DNA of 15,094 nucleotides, from assembly GCA_017551425.1 (NCBI GenBank), contig JAFZLQ010000098.1:1-15094 (forward strand), written 5' to 3'. This DNA is from Bacteroidales bacterium. GTDB lineage: Bacteria > Bacteroidota > Bacteroidia > Bacteroidales > UBA932. Positions 13,180 to 15,094 of the stretch are shown one piece after another (positions within the stretch are counted from its first letter, which is position 1; each line of letters starts with the position of its first letter). The position numbers were made by a program, and so were the translations under genes. The notes beneath the pieces are model-generated. The model searched no databases and had not been told where the DNA came from. It worked only from the letters and a program-made list of their open reading frames with translations.

Positions 13180-15094
13180 TATTCGGCGCCCTCCTCGCTC
13201 TGGCGGATCTTCTTCTCAAGCTCCTTAAGCTCCGCCTTGGCCTTCTCTATCCTGTCCTGCATCTGCTTGATGAGAGGTGCGGAGTTCTTGGATGCGGAGA
13301 AGAATCCTATGTTGTTCTCGTAGGTGGCTACATCCTGCTGCAGTGCGCGGTATTTCTCCATGAGGAGATCCCTTTCCGACTTGGGAGCCTTGGCTGCTGC
13401 GCGGGGAGCGCTGCGGCGGCCGCCCTGGCCGGGGAATTTGGCCTGTACGGCCTCGCGCCATGCGGCGTTGACGGCGTCTTTCTCCTTGAAGGGCACATGG
13501 CCTATCGCCTGCCAGCGCTCGTTGAACGCGGCAAGTGCCTCTGCATTGGCGGCCTCGTCTTCTGCGGGAGTGTATGCCTCGACCTCGGCTATGAGCGCCT
13601 TCTTTGCACGCAGGTTGCCGTAGAAGTCGTTCTCGGGCTTTGAATTCTTGTCCCTTTCAGCGAAGAACTCGTCGCAGGCGGCGCGGAAGCGCTTCCAGAT
13701 CTGCTCGCTCTTCTTGCGGGGAACTGCTCCGATCTCCTTCCACTCCTTCTGGAGCTCGATGAACTGGTCTGTGGCCTTCTTCCACTCGGTGCTGGTCTTG
13801 AGGGCCTCGGCCTTCTCTATGATGGCCATTTTCTTTTCAAGGTTGGCGGTCATCGCATCCTTGAATCCGGAGTAATAGTCGCGCTTGCGGGCATAGAATG
13901 CGTCGCAGGCTGCGCGGAAGCGGTCGTAGATCTTCTGGTTGTCCTTGCGGGTGGCGAAGCCTATCTTGCGCCAGCGGGCCTGGATATCGACTATCTGGTT
14001 GGAGAGTTCGTTCCACTCGCCTGAGCTTGCGACCTCCTTTGCGGCGATGGCCTCGACCTCCTCGCAAAGGGCCTCCTTGGCGGCCAGGTTGGCCACCTGC
14101 TGCTCCTTCTGGTCTTCGAAGTGGGCCTGGTAACGCTTGTTGATGACTGCGGTGGCAGCCTTGAAACGGTTCCAGATGTCGTCCCTCTTCTCCTTGGCCA
14201 CGGGGCCGAATTCCTTCCACTGCTCGTGCAGCTTCTGGAGTTCATGGAAGGCGTTCACTACATTCTCGTTCTCCGCCAGCTTCTCGGCGGCCTCGCAGAA
14301 CTTCTCCTTGGCCTCCAGGTTCTTCTGGAAGTCGAGGTCGCGCAGGTCGCGGCTGATCTTGACCATGTCGTAGAACTTCTCCACGTAGTACTGGTAGGTA
14401 TCGTTGACGTCGCGGAATGCGTTTGCGGGAACGGGGCCAGCCTCGCGCCAGCGGTTCTGGAGCTGCCTGAATGCAGGGAAGGATGCGCTCGCGTCCTCGT
14501 TGTTCTCTACTATGGCCTTGAGTTCCTCGATGATACCGCGCTTGACGGCGAGATTCTCCTCCCTCCTGGCCTCCTGTTCCTTGTTGAACTCGGCGCGCTC
14601 CTTCTTGTAATCCGCATAGATTGCCTTGAAGTTCTCTTCAACGGCCTCGAAGGGGTTGGAAATGGAGTTTTCGGCGTCCGGATTCTCCGATTTGAGCTTA
14701 CCCAGAAGCTTGTAGAAAGCCGACTTGATAGCATCCGCCTCCTTGGAACGGAGCATGCTGTCCGCACTGTTCTTCAGATTGCTGAACAATTCCGAAAGCT
14801 CGGCGAGGCTCTTGTCCGCAAGATTCTCCAGCTTTTCCTTGACGGTTTCCTCCTCCGCTGCAGCTTCTTCTGCAACAGGCTCGGGTTCCGCTGCTGGCGC
14901 CTCGGGCTCCGCAGCTGCAGGCTCCTCCGCAACGGTTGCTGCGGGTTCTTCTGCGGCAGGGGCTTCTTTGGGCTCTGCGACAGGTGCCGCGGGAGCGGGT
15001 TCCGCTGCTTCGGGAACGGTTTCTACAGGTGCTTCTTCAGCGGGAGCTGCAGGGGCGGCCACCGCTTCTTCAACTACATCCGATACGGCCTTGA
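13179..15094 (-). CDS. DUF349 repeat protein with acidic Ala/Pro/Glu-rich N-terminus (5' end beyond window)
   Basis: The frame is open from the right edge to the TAA at 13179-13181. No start is certain: the GTG at 15060-15062 is preceded by further in-frame codons (KAVSDVVEEA), so it is probably an internal Val and the gene is truncated by the window. At least 638 residues are visible. The first 80 or so are a low-complexity Ala/Pro/Glu stretch, probably disordered. Then come charged helical segments and five DUF349 repeats, spaced about 78 residues apart, each with a W-x3-G core: REAGPVPANAFRDVND, KEFGPVAKEKRDDIWNRF, RKIGFATRKDNQKIYDRF, KEIGAVPRKKSEQIWKRF, QAIGHVPFKEKDAVNAAW. A terminal coiled coil (about the last 50 residues) follows. 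DUF349 has no firm biochemical role. It heads the DUF349-yidC-yggS chain, sharing one base with yidC. Confidence 0.88.
   Translation of the reverse strand, partial: KAVSDVVEEAVAAPAAPAEEAPVETVPEAAEPAPAAPVAEPKEAPAAEEPAATVAEEPAAAEPEAPAAEPEPVAEEAAAEEETVKEKLENLADKSLAELSELFSNLKNSADSMLRSKEADAIKSAFYKLLGKLKSENPDAENSISNPFEAVEENFKAIYADYKKERAEFNKEQEARREENLAVKRGIIEELKAIVENNEDASASFPAFRQLQNRWREAGPVPANAFRDVNDTYQYYVEKFYDMVKISRDLRDLDFQKNLEAKEKFCEAAEKLAENENVVNAFHELQKLHEQWKEFGPVAKEKRDDIWNRFKAATAVINKRYQAHFEDQKEQQVANLAAKEALCEEVEAIAAKEVASSGEWNELSNQIVDIQARWRKIGFATRKDNQKIYDRFRAACDAFYARKRDYYSGFKDAMTANLEKKMAIIEKAEALKTSTEWKKATDQFIELQKEWKEIGAVPRKKSEQIWKRFRAACDEFFAERDKNSKPENDFYGNLRAKKALIAEVEAYTPAEDEAANAEALAAFNERWQAIGHVPFKEKDAVNAAWREAVQAKFPGQGGRRSAPRAAAKAPKSERDLLMEKYRALQQDVATYENNIGFFSASKNSAPLIKQMQDRIEKAKAELKELEKKIRQSEEGAE
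13440..14470 (-). repeat. Five tandem DUF349 coding repeats
   Basis: Each unit encodes a W-[KRQ]-x2-G core followed by a basic helix, and four of the five contain R-F or A-W pairs further on. Approximate plus-strand positions of the cores are 14388-14462, 14163-14230, 13918-13985, 13687-13756 and 13453-13520, a period near 235 nt. The units have diverged in DNA sequence, so they are old protein-level repeats, not a recent duplication. Confidence 0.75.

Noticed and set aside
14880..15062. Short DNA repeats in the Ala/Pro/Glu-coding region, considered as a minisatellite or array
   Set aside because: The repetition follows from GCN/GAR/CCN codons of a low-complexity protein segment. There is no constant unit or spacer length.
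1..15094. Search for tRNA genes, CRISPR arrays, insertion sequences, phage or toxin-antitoxin genes
   Set aside because: I found no cloverleaf-like segment, direct-repeat array, transposase or integrase motif or terminal inverted repeats; nearly all of the window is accounted for by the genes listed.

Overview
The window is an ordinary, gene-dense stretch of a Bacteroidales (Bacteroidota) chromosome. Three things point there: protein families typical of that order (DUF5723, the Bacteroidota-type cysteate synthase, multi-repeat DUF349), start regions without Shine-Dalgarno sequences, and promoters of the TTTG / N19-21 / TAnnTTTG type. The GC-rich third codon positions and a cysteate synthase (first step of sulfonolipid synthesis) would fit a Rikenellaceae/Alistipes-like bacterium, but that finer placement is an inference. 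I see no tRNA, rRNA, CRISPR array, insertion sequence, phage gene or attachment site.

Layout. (1) 1-132: the last 29 codons of a plus-strand gene, then a hairpin that probably terminates transcription in both directions. (2) 130-2539, minus strand: a two-gene unit encoding a lipoprotein and then a DUF5723 outer-membrane protein, 1 nt apart. (3) 2540-2730: an AT-rich divergent promoter region. (4) 2731-6415, plus strand: rlmD, a CaCA-type Na+/Ca2+ exchanger and cysteate synthase, overlapping by 11 nt and then spaced by 3 nt. (5) 6412-7592, minus strand: two small secreted, probably beta-barrel proteins joined by an ATGA overlap. (6) 7593-7671: a compact divergent promoter in which both -33/-7 pairs have 20-nt spacing and interleave. 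(7) 7672-10661, plus strand: a GNAT-fold acyltransferase, rarA and rfbC, packed with a 3-nt gap and an ATGA overlap. (8) 10658-15094, minus strand: a DUF349 protein (running off the right edge), yidC and a YggS-type PLP protein, chained by 1-nt stop/start overlaps.

Several starts were corrected from the longest open frame: rlmD to 2731, the proximal barrel gene to a GTG at 7592, the distal barrel gene to 7014, rfbC to 10116 and yggS to a GTG at 11317. The two internal convergent gene pairs each end in one shared CTAG, so both stop codons lie in the same palindrome and no room is left for an intergenic terminator.

Functionally the window mixes housekeeping (23S rRNA methylation, replication-fork maintenance, membrane protein insertion, PLP homeostasis) with envelope functions (outer-membrane proteins, a lipoprotein, dTDP-sugar epimerisation, sulfonolipid precursor synthesis). 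I found no convincing new defence, mobile or RNA system. The most useful leads are the cysteate synthase neighbourhood, the interleaved divergent promoter with a leaderless GTG start, and the repeated CTAG shared-stop architecture.
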